A stretch of 64,000 nucleotides of DNA, taken from contig NZ_JAHHUL010000017.1 in the NCBI RefSeq assembly GCF_019008365.1, positions 38,673 through 102,672 on the forward strand, read 5' to 3'. A program made the translations under genes and the position numbers. Source of the DNA: Phosphitispora fastidiosa. GTDB lineage: Bacteria > Bacillota > Thermincolia > Thermincolales > UBA2595. Under the pieces are notes generated by a model. The model was not told the origin of the DNA and searched no databases. It worked only from the letters and a program-made list of their open reading frames with translations. Position 1 is the stretch's first letter. Each line of letters begins with the position of its first letter. This document shows positions 36,726 to 45,629 of the stretch, piece by piece.

Positions 36726-37660
36726 TTAATCTCCCCATCTAAAAATCTGCCCATAAGTTCAATATGATGCATTAGTGATAGCTTTTTAACAGTCCCTAAC
36801 CCTGGATATGTTTCATTTTCATACATGTGGGTCAACATATTTATGCCAAATGTATTAAGTTTTTCTGTTTCATTCCACTGTACTAACTTCTCAACCGCCT
36901 CAGCAAATTTTCCGGCAGGGTCCGTTATATCATCGTTTGTATCTGAAACAAAATGCTTTATTCTCAAGCTATATTTTTCATCAAAATAAACAATGTGTAT
37001 GGCCACGGCATAAGGGGCAAAACCAGTTTCGTAATATTCTTCACCCATTATGGAATAATCTGAAAATCCCATATATCCGTCTTCAATATAATAGAGGTGG
37101 TCACTAGAAAAAGGTTCATCCACCACTTCTGCATAATCAGTATTTCTACTCAGTTTTTTAAACTTATTCTCGATCATAACACGGTTATGCCTAATGCGTC
37201 TTCTAAAAACACTTTCATCAGGAATCATATTATATTTGGGTATATCCAGAGAAACAATATCCTCAAAAATAGGAATAGAATCTTCATCATTGCAAACAGT
37301 AATGATATCAGAAATACTCCCGCCACATTCCAACAGTTTTGTAATAGTTTTTTGAGAATGGGGATTTAAAAAATATACACTAAGAATGCTGTCTAACTTT
37401 ATTAACTCTTTAAGTTCTTCTTTAATATGTTCGTTTTTATCTTTATTAAGTTCTGATACAAAATTACCCACTTGAGGGTTGCGAACCAATGCCAAATTTT
37501 TATTAGCACCCTGAAAAACTCTGAGCGTTTTAATTAGTGTAGCAGATACCTTGACGGGCTCAACTATTGGTATAATTTTATCACTTAATAGGCAATTGTC
37601 TACTAATTCTCTTAATGCAATTAGTTCAAACTGTCTTCCCCTCAAATATGGAAAGTACAT
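36722..37660 (-). CDS. sce7725-family protein
   Basis: A 312-residue cytoplasmic protein beginning MYFPYLRGRQFELIALREL, the hallmark of the sce7725 family, with DKIIPIVEPVK and NKNLALVRNPQVG following as in a TIM-barrel-like fold. Biochemical function unknown; family members lie beside sce7726 genes. It starts three bases after the sce7726-like gene stops and overlaps the RES gene, so the three products are probably made in fixed proportion. It could act as sensor or as antitoxin to the RES protein. Confidence 0.75.
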   Translation of the reverse strand: MYFPYLRGRQFELIALRELVDNCLLSDKIIPIVEPVKVSATLIKTLRVFQGANKNLALVRNPQVGNFVSELNKDKNEHIKEELKELIKLDSILSVYFLNPHSQKTITKLLECGGSISDIITVCNDEDSIPIFEDIVSLDIPKYNMIPDESVFRRRIRHNRVMIENKFKKLSRNTDYAEVVDEPFSSDHLYYIEDGYMGFSDYSIMGEEYYETGFAPYAVAIHIVYFDEKYSLRIKHFVSDTNDDITDPAGKFAEAVEKLVQWNETEKLNTFGINMLTHMYENETYPGLGTVKKLSLMHHIELMGRFLDGEIK

Positions 37661-37663
37661 AGC

Positions 37664-38515
37664 TTACCCCCCAAACTTGTTTTCTAAAAACCTTTTTAAC
37701 TTTATATAGTCCAATTTTTTAAAATTTGAAAAGTACACCAAAAATTTTAATTCGTAGGGAATAGTAGCATATGAGGAGACATCAATACGATTCCTGTTTT
37801 TCAATTCTTTCAAAAACAACTCATAAGCCAATGAAGTATCAATCTGACAAAACATTTTTCTGCATGCACTATAATACTTGAATTGTGAAACGTCCGGCAA
37901 GCTTCCATAACAACTTAAAAGTACATTTTCGTATTCATGCTTACGCAAAATTTTGAAGACAATATTGAGGTCCAAGTAAGAGTTGTTCTCCAAAGCCCTC
38001 TTTTTATTACTTAAACTGTTACGAGAAGTCAAGACATATATCCCCACAGATGTATCTAAAAGTAGTTTTTCAAGAGTTGGATAGTTTGACTCACAGGTAA
38101 CTACAGCAACATGGTTAAAGGCTTTATAATAATCATTTAACTGTGTTTCGAGGCGTTCAAAATTATCTAACTCAGTTTTAATCTCATATACAATAGCTTT
38201 ACCGTTTATGAGGATAAAATCTGCTTTGGATTTAGATACGGGAACCTCTGTCAAGGCAGTTGTGGTTCTAGGACTATGGATTCCAAGTAATAATTTATTT
38301 AAGAGAGTATTTTTGTAAAAATATTCGTTCCTGTATTTTTTGTTTAGCTCTTGATATATCTCACTTATAAGCTGTTGGTTATTTTTATCGTAGGGGTCGT
38401 TTATATATCGCTTAATTGCTATAGCATACGTCTCTACTGTATGTTCCTCAATCAATTCTTTGAAGGTGTTACGAGAAAAAACACGATTCAAAATTAGATA
38501 ATTGCTTACATTCAT
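37664..38515 (-). CDS. sce7726-family protein with PD-(D/E)XK nuclease-like core
   Basis: A 283-residue protein. The sequence SKADFILINGKAIVYEIK (about residues 93-110) fits the D...E-x-K catalytic core of PD-(D/E)XK nucleases and is followed by a helix (FERLETQLNDYYKAF) as in restriction and Holliday-junction enzymes. The rest is helical and Lys/Leu-rich. First gene of the three-gene island, preceded by GGAGGTG. The island is noticeably more AT-rich than its neighbours, a sign of transfer. Likely recognises or cuts foreign DNA; activity is not shown. Confidence 0.75.
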   Translation of the reverse strand: MNVSNYLILNRVFSRNTFKELIEEHTVETYAIAIKRYINDPYDKNNQQLISEIYQELNKKYRNEYFYKNTLLNKLLLGIHSPRTTTALTEVPVSKSKADFILINGKAIVYEIKTELDNFERLETQLNDYYKAFNHVAVVTCESNYPTLEKLLLDTSVGIYVLTSRNSLSNKKRALENNSYLDLNIVFKILRKHEYENVLLSCYGSLPDVSQFKYYSACRKMFCQIDTSLAYELFLKELKNRNRIDVSSYATIPYELKFLVYFSNFKKLDYIKLKRFLENKFGG

Positions 38516-38779
38516 GTTCTTTCACCTCCAAAATTAAACACTCATTCATAATATAGTATAATATAAAACTAGTTTAAAATCATCAAAATGTTGCAGTAAT
38601 ATAGGCTTCGTTCCTTTTATACTTAAAAGAATACTAATAATTAAAACTGGAAACTTAAATAGACCTTGCATACCTTACCAAGCTTGATAGTTATCGTAAT
38701 CTATCTAGACGTCTGTCATAGCGGTACTGAGTTACTGTCTCTTTGTAGATGAGGGTATTTTCCCATGTCGTCATAAAAG

Positions 38780-39175
38780 TATGCGGCTCTTCGCCCTAAG
38801 GTTTGATGACTGCTTCCAGGAGGTTGAAGTTGTAGTACAAGGTACAAGTTTTGCCTTTAGAATTGGTCGTGAAGCAGCCTTCCCCACCATAGGTCAGGGT
38901 AGCGGAATTGCCGTTGCGGTCAGTAATCCGGTCTGGAATCGCATCTGGATTAAAGTGGTAAGCCGTATCATAGCTGGTATGATAAGTAAGTTCCGTCACT
39001 TTTAGCTGCATTTTCTTCGGTTACATCACTGTCGGAAATATAACGGCTGCCTGACTTGTGCGTAAGAAGTAGCCCCCCAGTCACCACCGGTGTCAAGGAT
39101 AGGGCTGTCTTTGTATTTGATGAGCATTTTGTCATATCCCAGGTACCAGTAGTCCGGATTTATTCCTGTCTGGGC
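38780..39175 (-). pseudogene. Remnant of an RHS/YD-repeat protein gene
   Basis: Pieces of YD-repeat coding sequence in shifted frames: an aspartate-rich LGYDKMLIKYKDSPILDTGG segment near 39070-39160, YISDSDVTEENAA in another frame near 39020, and a 71-codon frame at 38796-39011 with ITDRNGNSATLTYGGEG. Typical of a polymorphic toxin or wall-associated repeat protein that has decayed. The adjoining 38516-38779 has no gene and is AT-rich; it should carry the promoter of the sce7726 operon. Confidence 0.6.
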
Positions 39176-39447
39176 TTAAATTGAATTACCTTAGCCGGTT
39201 TCCGGACAGGCCGGGAAACCGGCTGGCAGGAGCCGCATCCGGAGCATCCCGGACTGGCGGCAGCAGGCACTTTACGCCAGCGCACTATCCATCCATTGTC
39301 AACCTGCAGCAGTTCTGTCTCTATATCATACTGCGGCCCACCCGGTATGCTGGACAGCCTGGATTCAGTAACCTTTACCACAAGTGCAGCCTTGTCGGCT
39401 TCCTTTTCGGTTGCATATATAGACTTCAGAGTTACCCACTGTTCCAC
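39160..39447 (-). CDS. Small hypothetical protein with a CxxCGxC motif
   Basis: About 95 residues if started at the GTG at 39447, which has GGGAG nine bases upstream; a TTG three codons earlier is too close to that site. A short alpha/beta N-terminal region (VEQWVTLKSIYATEKEADKA) is followed by PGCSGCGSCQP near residue 70 and a basic tail. The clustered cysteines could bind zinc. I do not recognise the family. It slightly overlaps the RHS relic downstream. Confidence 0.5.
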   Translation of the reverse strand: MEQWVTLKSIYATEKEADKAALVVKVTESRLSSIPGGPQYDIETELLQVDNGWIVRWRKVPAAASPGCSGCGSCQPVSRPVRKPAKVIQFKPRQE

Positions 39448-39524
39448 ATAAAACAACTCCCATAATCAATTCGCTCAGAGTTTTCTTTTAATCCTCGACC
39501 TTGGTAACCGGTGAATGTGGTAAT

Positions 39525-39695
39525 GTGTTGTACAAGATTTTCCTTACGCTCCCGCCTCTCGTTTTGGCGCGCCAAAACGAGAGGCGGCAATCTTATCAGA
39601 AAAGCCCAATGAGCCATCGAGTTCGGGGACGCTGCCTTGTTGCCGGGAGTGGCAGCTTAGACTCATAGGCGGGGTGTGGAAAATCAGTACAACAC
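39525..39695. repeat. Palindromic intergenic element with conserved ends (copy 1)
   Basis: Ends GTGTTGTACAAGATTTTCC (39525-39543) and GGAAAATCAGTACAACAC (39678-39695) are inverted repeats. The core contains a perfect 36-bp palindrome at 39552-39587 (CCGCCTCTCGTTTTGGCG and its reverse complement). The right end abuts the stop codon of the RNA methyltransferase gene (39696). The ends match the element at 61829-62237 while the cores differ. Confidence 0.7.
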
Positions 39696-40838
39696 CTACT
39701 CCACCCTGCGCGGCGGCCGTGGCCCAAAATACTGGTAGTAGTGGCACTCAATCCTGCCATTATAAAGCTTCCGCCTCTTATCTGCCTTCCGGCCAAAAAG
39801 CTGTTCAAAACGCGGGTATGAGGTAATGATATAATAGGACCAGGTATCCAAAGAACCGAAAACCCTGCCCATTTCCCGGTAAAGCGCTTCCACCTCTTTA
39901 GCCTCTCCCAGACGTTCCCCATAGGGTGGGTTGCATACAATATACCCATATTTGGATTTTGTGCGTACCTCCGAAACGGGAAGACGCTGAAAGTGGATAT
40001 GTTCAGCAACACCGGCAGCCTGTGCATGATACCTGGCCAGGCTCAAAACCTTTTCATCAATATCAGTCCCGATAATCCGCAGTTTACGGTCCCTCTTAAC
40101 AAGATCGGCTGCTTCAGTCCTGGCTTCGTACCATAACTTCTCCGGAACAGCCGGCCATAGTTGAGCATCAAAACTTCTTTGGTTACCCGGAGCAATATTT
40201 AAGCCTATCAGGGCTGCCTCGACAGGAAGGGTTCCCGAGCCGCACAATGGGTCCATAAAAATCCTGTCGTCAAACCACCTGGCCAGGTTAATCATCCCTG
40301 CTGCCAGGGTCTCCTTCAGCGGAGCCTCGGAACTCAACTTCCGGTATCCCCTTTTGTGAAGCCCTGCTCCGCTGGTATCCACAGTCAGTGTGGCCACATC
40401 CTTCAAAAGGGCCACTTCTATGGAATAACGGGGGCCGTCCTCATCAAACCAATCCCGGCGGTACTTTTCTTTCATCTTTTCGACAACCGCTTTTTTCACA
40501 ATTGCCTGGCAGTCAGGAACACTGTGCAGTTTGGATTTTATTGATTTCCCGTTAACCGGGAAATTAGCATTCACCGGCAGCCACTCAGGCCATGGCAGAG
40601 CCTTAGTCTGCTGAAACAGTTCTTCAAAAGTAGCTGCCTCAAAAGACCCCATTTTCAACAGAACCCTGTCAGCGCTTCTAAGCCAAAGATTAGCCCTGCA
40701 GATAGCAGCTTCATCTGCAGTAAAAGTAACCCGGCCATCTTCTACAGTGACCTCCGGATAACCCAGATTCCTGACTTCGCGGGCAACCACTGCCTCTAAG
40801 CCAAAGGTAGCGGTCGCTATAAGTTCGATTTTGGACAT
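39696..40838 (-). CDS. THUMP-domain class I RNA methyltransferase, RlmL/YpsC type
   Basis: About 380 residues from the ATG at 40838 (AGGAGAT upstream). A ferredoxin-like and THUMP N-terminal region (LIATATFGLEAVVAREVRNL, about 5-160) precedes a Rossmann methyltransferase with FMDPLCGSGTLPVEAALIG, GTDIDEKVLSLA and the catalytic NPPYGERLG. This family makes N2-methylguanosine in 23S rRNA. Its stop codon directly abuts the palindromic element, and the last four codons match sequence next to the element's right arm. Confidence 0.92.
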   Translation of the reverse strand: MSKIELIATATFGLEAVVAREVRNLGYPEVTVEDGRVTFTADEAAICRANLWLRSADRVLLKMGSFEAATFEELFQQTKALPWPEWLPVNANFPVNGKSIKSKLHSVPDCQAIVKKAVVEKMKEKYRRDWFDEDGPRYSIEVALLKDVATLTVDTSGAGLHKRGYRKLSSEAPLKETLAAGMINLARWFDDRIFMDPLCGSGTLPVEAALIGLNIAPGNQRSFDAQLWPAVPEKLWYEARTEAADLVKRDRKLRIIGTDIDEKVLSLARYHAQAAGVAEHIHFQRLPVSEVRTKSKYGYIVCNPPYGERLGEAKEVEALYREMGRVFGSLDTWSYYIITSYPRFEQLFGRKADKRRKLYNGRIECHYYQYFGPRPPRRVE

Positions 40839-40869
40839 AAGCCGATCTCCTATCATTAGTCTAATAATA

Positions 40870-41619
40870 TCAAACCAGTGCTGCAGCTTTTAGCCATATT
40901 CCAATAAGAAGTATCAGCAGCGGCTGATGTGCCAGATAAACCGATAGTGTATGCCTCCCCAGGAAGGCAATAAAATCCAGCCTGGCTTGCATTGCAGAGA
41001 GCAACGTTGGCCTAACACATGAAATCCGGACCCCTGCCGCGCTCTTTCCGGCATCTGGATAAATTAACTTCTGTACACAGACTCCATAAAAAAATACACC
41101 CAGCCATGGAAACATAGGATAGTAATCCGCGGATACCCATTGACTGTCAGTAAGGTTAAATAAAAAAAGATAATTATTTCCCACAGCAGTAGAATCGAAA
41201 TAAATTCCCAGGGCTATAATTACAGTACCGACCACTGCAAGTATGTATTTGTCGAGGTTTTTGAAAAGCGGATATATCAGCACACTTGTCCCCAGCAAAT
41301 GTAAAATCCCGTACTTTATCCCATAAGCAGGGTTATACAGATGTGTTATCAGGGTAATCAGCATGCCCACCCCAAGGAACATAACGGCCCTTTTAAAATT
41401 ATTTCTGCTGAATGCCGAACTTATAGCTGAAATCATTATAAATAATATACCCGCCGTTTTGCCTATATAGAAATATACCCCGGTGTTATAATGCACAGGA
41501 TATCCGTAAAACTCATTTAAGTCGTAAAGCAGGTGGAAGAGCACCATCAGGATCAGGGCGATGCCCCGCAGAAAGTCTAATTCCCAGACCCTGCCTGAGG
41601 TATTATTATTCTTCACCAA
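40870..41619 (-). CDS. DUF1624 membrane protein (heparan-alpha-glucosaminide acetyltransferase-like)
   Basis: A 249-residue membrane protein with about seven hydrophobic segments. The start WELDFLRGIALILMVLFHLLYDLN is the DUF1624/YeiB-like signature with a membrane Asp and His. Such proteins are thought to acetylate or transfer acyl groups to cell-surface glycans. GTG start overlapping the end of the upstream gene by 14 bases, so the two are coupled. Confidence 0.8.
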   Translation of the reverse strand: MVKNNNTSGRVWELDFLRGIALILMVLFHLLYDLNEFYGYPVHYNTGVYFYIGKTAGILFIMISAISSAFSRNNFKRAVMFLGVGMLITLITHLYNPAYGIKYGILHLLGTSVLIYPLFKNLDKYILAVVGTVIIALGIYFDSTAVGNNYLFLFNLTDSQWVSADYYPMFPWLGVFFYGVCVQKLIYPDAGKSAAGVRISCVRPTLLSAMQARLDFIAFLGRHTLSVYLAHQPLLILLIGIWLKAAALV

Positions 41620-41974
41620 AAGTTACAGCCACTATCCGCAAAGAATTCCAGGCAGTCCTGTTATTATAAAATAATTCCCATTCCTGCTGGTTAAGCAAAC
41701 CTGATGAAAACAGGCTGCTGCGGTAAACTGCGTCATCCTCTGCCGGGGAAACCAGAGGAATTATCCGGCCAAGGTTTTCTTCAGGAACTTTCAGGGCAGC
41801 GCCGGAATAATAGTAGCTGCCTGAAGGGAGTTTGTAAGCCCCCCAGTACTCGGGGTCATCAGACAAGCTGATAATATCTATATCGCCATTTTCAAAAAAG
41901 ATAAGTTTGATGGGTTCAGGTTTTCCTGTCTCCCCGTCAGCAGGACTGACCACCCAAAATCTGCACAGCTCCAT
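41606..41974 (-). CDS. Hypothetical 122-residue protein
   Basis: Soluble, acidic, beta-rich protein (IKLIFFENGDIDIISLSDD, then EYWGAYKLPSGSYYYSG). No known motif recognised. GGAG precedes the ATG and translation is coupled to the DUF1624 gene. Codon use resembles neighbours, so it is probably a real gene. Confidence 0.6.
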   Translation of the reverse strand: MELCRFWVVSPADGETGKPEPIKLIFFENGDIDIISLSDDPEYWGAYKLPSGSYYYSGAALKVPEENLGRIIPLVSPAEDDAVYRSSLFSSGLLNQQEWELFYNNRTAWNSLRIVAVTFGEE

Positions 41975-42083
41975 TTAGCATTCTCCTTTACCGATATCCC
42001 TACTATTTTACCATGGTTTGCTGTTTTTGATAAGCTTTCTGCAGAAAACAAAAACAAAAGAGGCCGCTTACGGCCCCTTTTAA

Positions 42084-42758
42084 TTAACCCTCCCGTTCAA
42101 ACGGGAATCCCCCAAAATTGTCTTCATACCAGCTTTTATATTTCCTTTTCACCCTCTGCCAGGCATTATCGACACCCTTTTCAGGAATGTTAAGCTTTCT
42201 GCTTATATCGCGATAAATGGAGATCCTGCCTCTCCGATCTTTGTCTATATCTTTGGAATTCTTGCGATTCAGCATTTCTACAACAATCCTGTACTCCGTT
42301 TCCGACAACTCATTATGTATAAATTTGGAAAACTCGCACTTAAAAACAGAATCATCGTAATTTCTTAATGGATCTTCTTCAACTCCAATCCTGTTATAGA
42401 GCTGCTCATCATTTTCATCACCAATAATAGCATCCAGTGAACAACTCCTAAAGCAAGGCAAGTTCGTACAGCTAAAAGAATGCCTTACCGCGGACTGCAG
42501 CCTTCTTTTCACCACCATCCCCATAAAAGGCCTGAATAGCCCCCTGCCGGGGTCAAAATGTTGAGCTGCTTCCCAAAGCGCGATTCTTGCTATCTGGAGC
42601 ACATCTCCTGATTCATTGCCCTGAATAAAAAATTTCCTGGTAATATTGTTAATAAGGGCATCGTACCTGAGAAGTAGTGCCTCAAAGGCTCTGTCATCAC
42701 CGGCCTTTGCTAATAAGACCAGTTCCTCGTCAGACAGATCAATTCCAAGGAACTGCAT
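42084..42758 (-). CDS. Sigma-70-family RNA polymerase sigma factor, SigH-like
   Basis: About 224 residues from the ATG at 42758 (AGGTGG upstream). Region 2 runs from LSDEELVLLAKAGDDRAFEALLLRYD through NESGDVLQIARIALWEAAQHFDPGRGLFRPFMGMVVKRRL, as in SigH. Region 4 is near the C-terminus (LSETEYRIVVEMLNRKN ... ISIYRDISRKLNIPEKGVDNAWQRVKRK). An odd Cys-rich insertion (FSCTNLPCFRSCSLDAII, about 100-117) sits between them. Could be a sporulation or competence sigma factor paralogue. No dedicated anti-sigma gene is adjacent. Confidence 0.8.
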   Translation of the reverse strand: MQFLGIDLSDEELVLLAKAGDDRAFEALLLRYDALINNITRKFFIQGNESGDVLQIARIALWEAAQHFDPGRGLFRPFMGMVVKRRLQSAVRHSFSCTNLPCFRSCSLDAIIGDENDEQLYNRIGVEEDPLRNYDDSVFKCEFSKFIHNELSETEYRIVVEMLNRKNSKDIDKDRRGRISIYRDISRKLNIPEKGVDNAWQRVKRKYKSWYEDNFGGFPFEREG

Positions 42759-42793
42759 TCTTACCACCTCTCATTAATATCAAATTGTCCCTG

Positions 42794-42850
42794 CGGTAAC
42801 AGTGTTACGTTTTTTTGCGGCAACAATGTTCTACGGTAACAGTGTTCCTG
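42794..42850. promoter_or_regulatory. Repeated palindromic sites upstream of the sigma factor gene
   Basis: CGGTAACAGTGTT-like units start at 42794, 42818 (CGGCAACAATGTT) and 42834. The first extends to GTAACAGTGTTAC, a near-perfect dyad. Placed just upstream of the sigma factor start, they look like operators. The rest of 42851-43107 is AT-rich; a 60-codon frame (42761-42943) with a YAKELCLFINLIDNKLVADL stretch overlaps these repeats and may be a small gene, but support is weak. Confidence 0.45.
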
Positions 42851-43107
42851 CCGTCCCCCCAAGTCAGCAACTAATTTATTGTCAATCAGGTTGATAAACA
42901 GGCACAATTCTTTAGCATATCTTTTCTGCCTGTTCCCGTACATTTCGCCGTTTTCCCGGCGCTTAAATTAGCACCTCCCAACACTAATTTTTTAAGATAT
43001 GTGTTAATTGTAAATCTATTCTAAATATTCTTTAAATTATATTTCTCTATATTATTCAAAATCCCTTCTTGTTTGAACCTTTTTTCACTATTTTCTTCAA
43101 AAATTTT

Positions 43108-44577
43108 TTACCCCGTTTTGTTCGGGGTATCGGAATACAAACCTTTGATAATCTTCTCCACTGACTTTGGCATTGTTCCTAATTTCAGTATATGCTCTTT
43201 GAGAAAAGAATTTTCCATTATAGCCTTCATTGACTGGATGGCATATTTTCTTTTGAAATCGTTTTTCAGGTTCACCCATTCGGGTATTTTGGCCATATAA
43301 AATTTACGGTAACAGTTCAGAACCGCAGTAAACAGTTCATCACCGGTCATGGCTTCAGGCTTGATTACCGGTTCGACCAGATTGTACTTGGAGTAGTCCT
43401 TTTCAAAGACGAAGGGGGCCAGTTCAGGGTACATATCCGCATAGGGCCATGGCGCCAGCAGCAGAAAATGAGCAAAATCAGGATTGTAGAAGCAAGCGCT
43501 CTCCAGGGCTTTTGCTATTGACTCCAGGGTCTCTCCCGGGGTCCCCAGGATAAATGACGTTTCCGAAACAATCCCGGCACTGTGAATAATATCAAGAGCC
43601 CTTTTGGAGTCATCGGCAGCAATTCCTTTTTTGAAGAGGTCAAGAGTTTCCTGGGCAGCTGCCTCGATACCCACATAAATATGGATAATACCGGCACTTC
43701 TATATTTATTAATAATATCCTCATCGCGAACAATGTCATCAACCCGGGTCTCCAGCAAAAAAGAGACCCCCAGATTTTTGGCAATCAAAAGGTCAAGTAT
43801 TTCCTCCCATCTCTGCCTGTCTCTGGTCGGGTATTCATCTGAAATAAAAAATACTTCCACATCGTATTCCCTGACAAGATACTCAATCTCAGCAACCACA
43901 CTCTCCGGCCTTCTTGCTCTCCAGGTCCGGTCCCAGAACCTGTGCTGGGAACAAAAGGCACAGTCATGGACACATCCCCTTGAAGTGGAAATAATAGCCA
44001 GACGAGAGCCTGGATAGATAAAAAAGGTGTAGTCTTCCCATTCCAAAAGGTCCCAGGCCGGGGACAGAGTATCAAGGTCACCGATGTATTCCCTGACAGG
44101 AGTACAAAAAACTTTAGTATTTCTGACAAAAGCAATCCCAGGAATGCAGGCAAAATCTCCCCCTGCTGCCCATGCTGAAATAAGCTCAGGCAGGGTAAAT
44201 TCCCCTTCAAAGCGGACAATTACATCAATAAAGGGATATTCCTGCAGGACCTCCTCATAACAGAAGGTCGGGTGAATACCGCCAATCACAGTAAGCTTGT
44301 CGGGTTTCCACTCCTTTACCGCCCTCAGTATATCTGCGGCAGCAGGCATAGTGGCAGTATAAGCGGTCGTCCCAACTACATCAGGATTGTATTTTTTTAT
44401 ATTATCCATAATTTGTGAGAAGCTATGGTTCTTGGCCATGGCATCATAAATCCTTACCTCATGGCCGGCCTTACGCAATTCTCCGGCAAGATAGACGAAT
44501 CCCAGGTGAGGCCACCTGCCGGCAGACTCGACCACACCACAGTGGTAATCAGGGGTAACCAGCATTACTCTAGCCAT
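43108..44577 (-). CDS. B12-binding-domain radical SAM protein
   Basis: About 489 residues from the ATG at 44577 (AGGAGG upstream). An N-terminal cobalamin-binding domain (about 1-150; HLGFVYLAGELRKAGHEVRI, VIGGIHPTF) is followed by the radical SAM core with the cluster motif C-VHD-C-AF-C near 205-212 and SxxFILGTPGET near 330. This is the BchE/HpnR/HpnJ-like class that methylates or rearranges unactivated carbons. Last gene of the leftward cytochrome locus, 85 bp after the NHL gene; the link to cytochromes may be only positional. No terminator is obvious downstream. Confidence 0.85.
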   Translation of the reverse strand: MARVMLVTPDYHCGVVESAGRWPHLGFVYLAGELRKAGHEVRIYDAMAKNHSFSQIMDNIKKYNPDVVGTTAYTATMPAAADILRAVKEWKPDKLTVIGGIHPTFCYEEVLQEYPFIDVIVRFEGEFTLPELISAWAAGGDFACIPGIAFVRNTKVFCTPVREYIGDLDTLSPAWDLLEWEDYTFFIYPGSRLAIISTSRGCVHDCAFCSQHRFWDRTWRARRPESVVAEIEYLVREYDVEVFFISDEYPTRDRQRWEEILDLLIAKNLGVSFLLETRVDDIVRDEDIINKYRSAGIIHIYVGIEAAAQETLDLFKKGIAADDSKRALDIIHSAGIVSETSFILGTPGETLESIAKALESACFYNPDFAHFLLLAPWPYADMYPELAPFVFEKDYSKYNLVEPVIKPEAMTGDELFTAVLNCYRKFYMAKIPEWVNLKNDFKRKYAIQSMKAIMENSFLKEHILKLGTMPKSVEKIIKGLYSDTPNKTG

Positions 44578-44662
44578 AAATGCCTCCTGAAAATAAGCCA
44601 AAACTCTTATAGTAAATAATTAGACTTTTTGTCGTAAAACTCCTGCCAGCCAACACATCTTT

Positions 44663-45610
44663 TCAGTACCCCCAGACAGAAAGTCTTCCGTTCCCGGTAT
44701 CAGCCAGATATAATATCCTGCCGGCGCTGTCAGCCCCAATGGTTGTGGGGTTCAGCAGCCCCTGACCATAGGTAAACATAAAATTGCCTTCATTATCGTA
44801 TACAAACACCCGGCCTGTACCGTTATCCACCACATGTATCCGCCCCAGGACGTCAATTGCCAGTCCCTGTGGATTCTTCATGCCAACCTCACTAGTGGGC
44901 AGGTCTCCCATATTCCAGCCGGCACAATTGAAAACTCTTATCCTGTTTCCCGGCGGGTCTGTCACAATAACCCGGCCATCATCTGTTACGGCTATCCCAT
45001 AGGGGAACTGCAGCCCGTCCTCTTCGGTGTCACCCTTTATTTCTGTAAGGAAAACCCCGTCTTCGCCCGCGGTAAACCATCCATTGATATTGACATCGGT
45101 AATATAGAATACCCGGTCCCGCGCGGTTACCCCGACAGGCTTAATGCGCCGTTTATCAGGGGTCTCATAATATGCATCCAGCAGTCTGCCACTCTCAGCA
45201 TAAAGTCCGACTCCGCCATTATGGTAATCTGCTGCCAGCAGGCGGTCTCCTGTTTGCACCATACCCTCCGGCCTGCCATCAGCCTTGGTTATCTTGGCGC
45301 GAAAGTCCCTGACCTTTTCGCCTTCCGGAGTCAGCACCTCAATCCGTTCTTCGCCAAAGTAACTTACATATATCAGGTCATCATAAACATATACCCAAAC
45401 CGGTTCCCGGCCTTGCCCTGATGGCCCGGTTAAATCAATACTGCCAAGATAGACCGGTTTCTCATCCGGTCCCCGCTGCCTGTGTTTCAGGTTGACAGTT
45501 CTTTTAGGACCACTATACATAGACCAGCCTAATAATGTTATCACAATAATCAGGATTCCGGCCGCTGCCGCTTTCTTGTAAAATTCATTTTTTGGAAAAC
45601 CATGTTCCAC
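44663..45610 (-). CDS. NHL-repeat beta-propeller protein, membrane-anchored
   Basis: A 315-residue protein, GTG start, one N-terminal membrane segment (AAAAGILIIVITLLGWSMY, about 14-32), then about six NHL blades, with recognisable units PYGIAVTDDGRVIVTDPPGNRIRVF, NPQGLAIDVLGRIHVVDNGTG and NPTTIGADSAGRILYLADTGN (quoted here as parts). The propeller faces the outside. It directly follows the haem-attachment genes, so it may help assemble or dock the cytochromes. Confidence 0.8.
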   Translation of the reverse strand: MEHGFPKNEFYKKAAAAGILIIVITLLGWSMYSGPKRTVNLKHRQRGPDEKPVYLGSIDLTGPSGQGREPVWVYVYDDLIYVSYFGEERIEVLTPEGEKVRDFRAKITKADGRPEGMVQTGDRLLAADYHNGGVGLYAESGRLLDAYYETPDKRRIKPVGVTARDRVFYITDVNINGWFTAGEDGVFLTEIKGDTEEDGLQFPYGIAVTDDGRVIVTDPPGNRIRVFNCAGWNMGDLPTSEVGMKNPQGLAIDVLGRIHVVDNGTGRVFVYDNEGNFMFTYGQGLLNPTTIGADSAGRILYLADTGNGRLSVWGY

Positions 45611-45629
45611 CGAAAACCGCCCCTTACTG

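Noticed and set aside
42794..42850. Possible short CRISPR-like array
   Set aside because: Only three imperfect 13-base units with irregular spacing (24 and 16), and no cas genes nearby; better read as operator sites.
42761..42943. Small 60-codon gene upstream of the sigma factor
   Set aside because: One stretch looks protein-like, but it overlaps the direct repeats, its end abuts the sigma factor start, and the ribosome site is weak; mentioned only inside the repeat entry.
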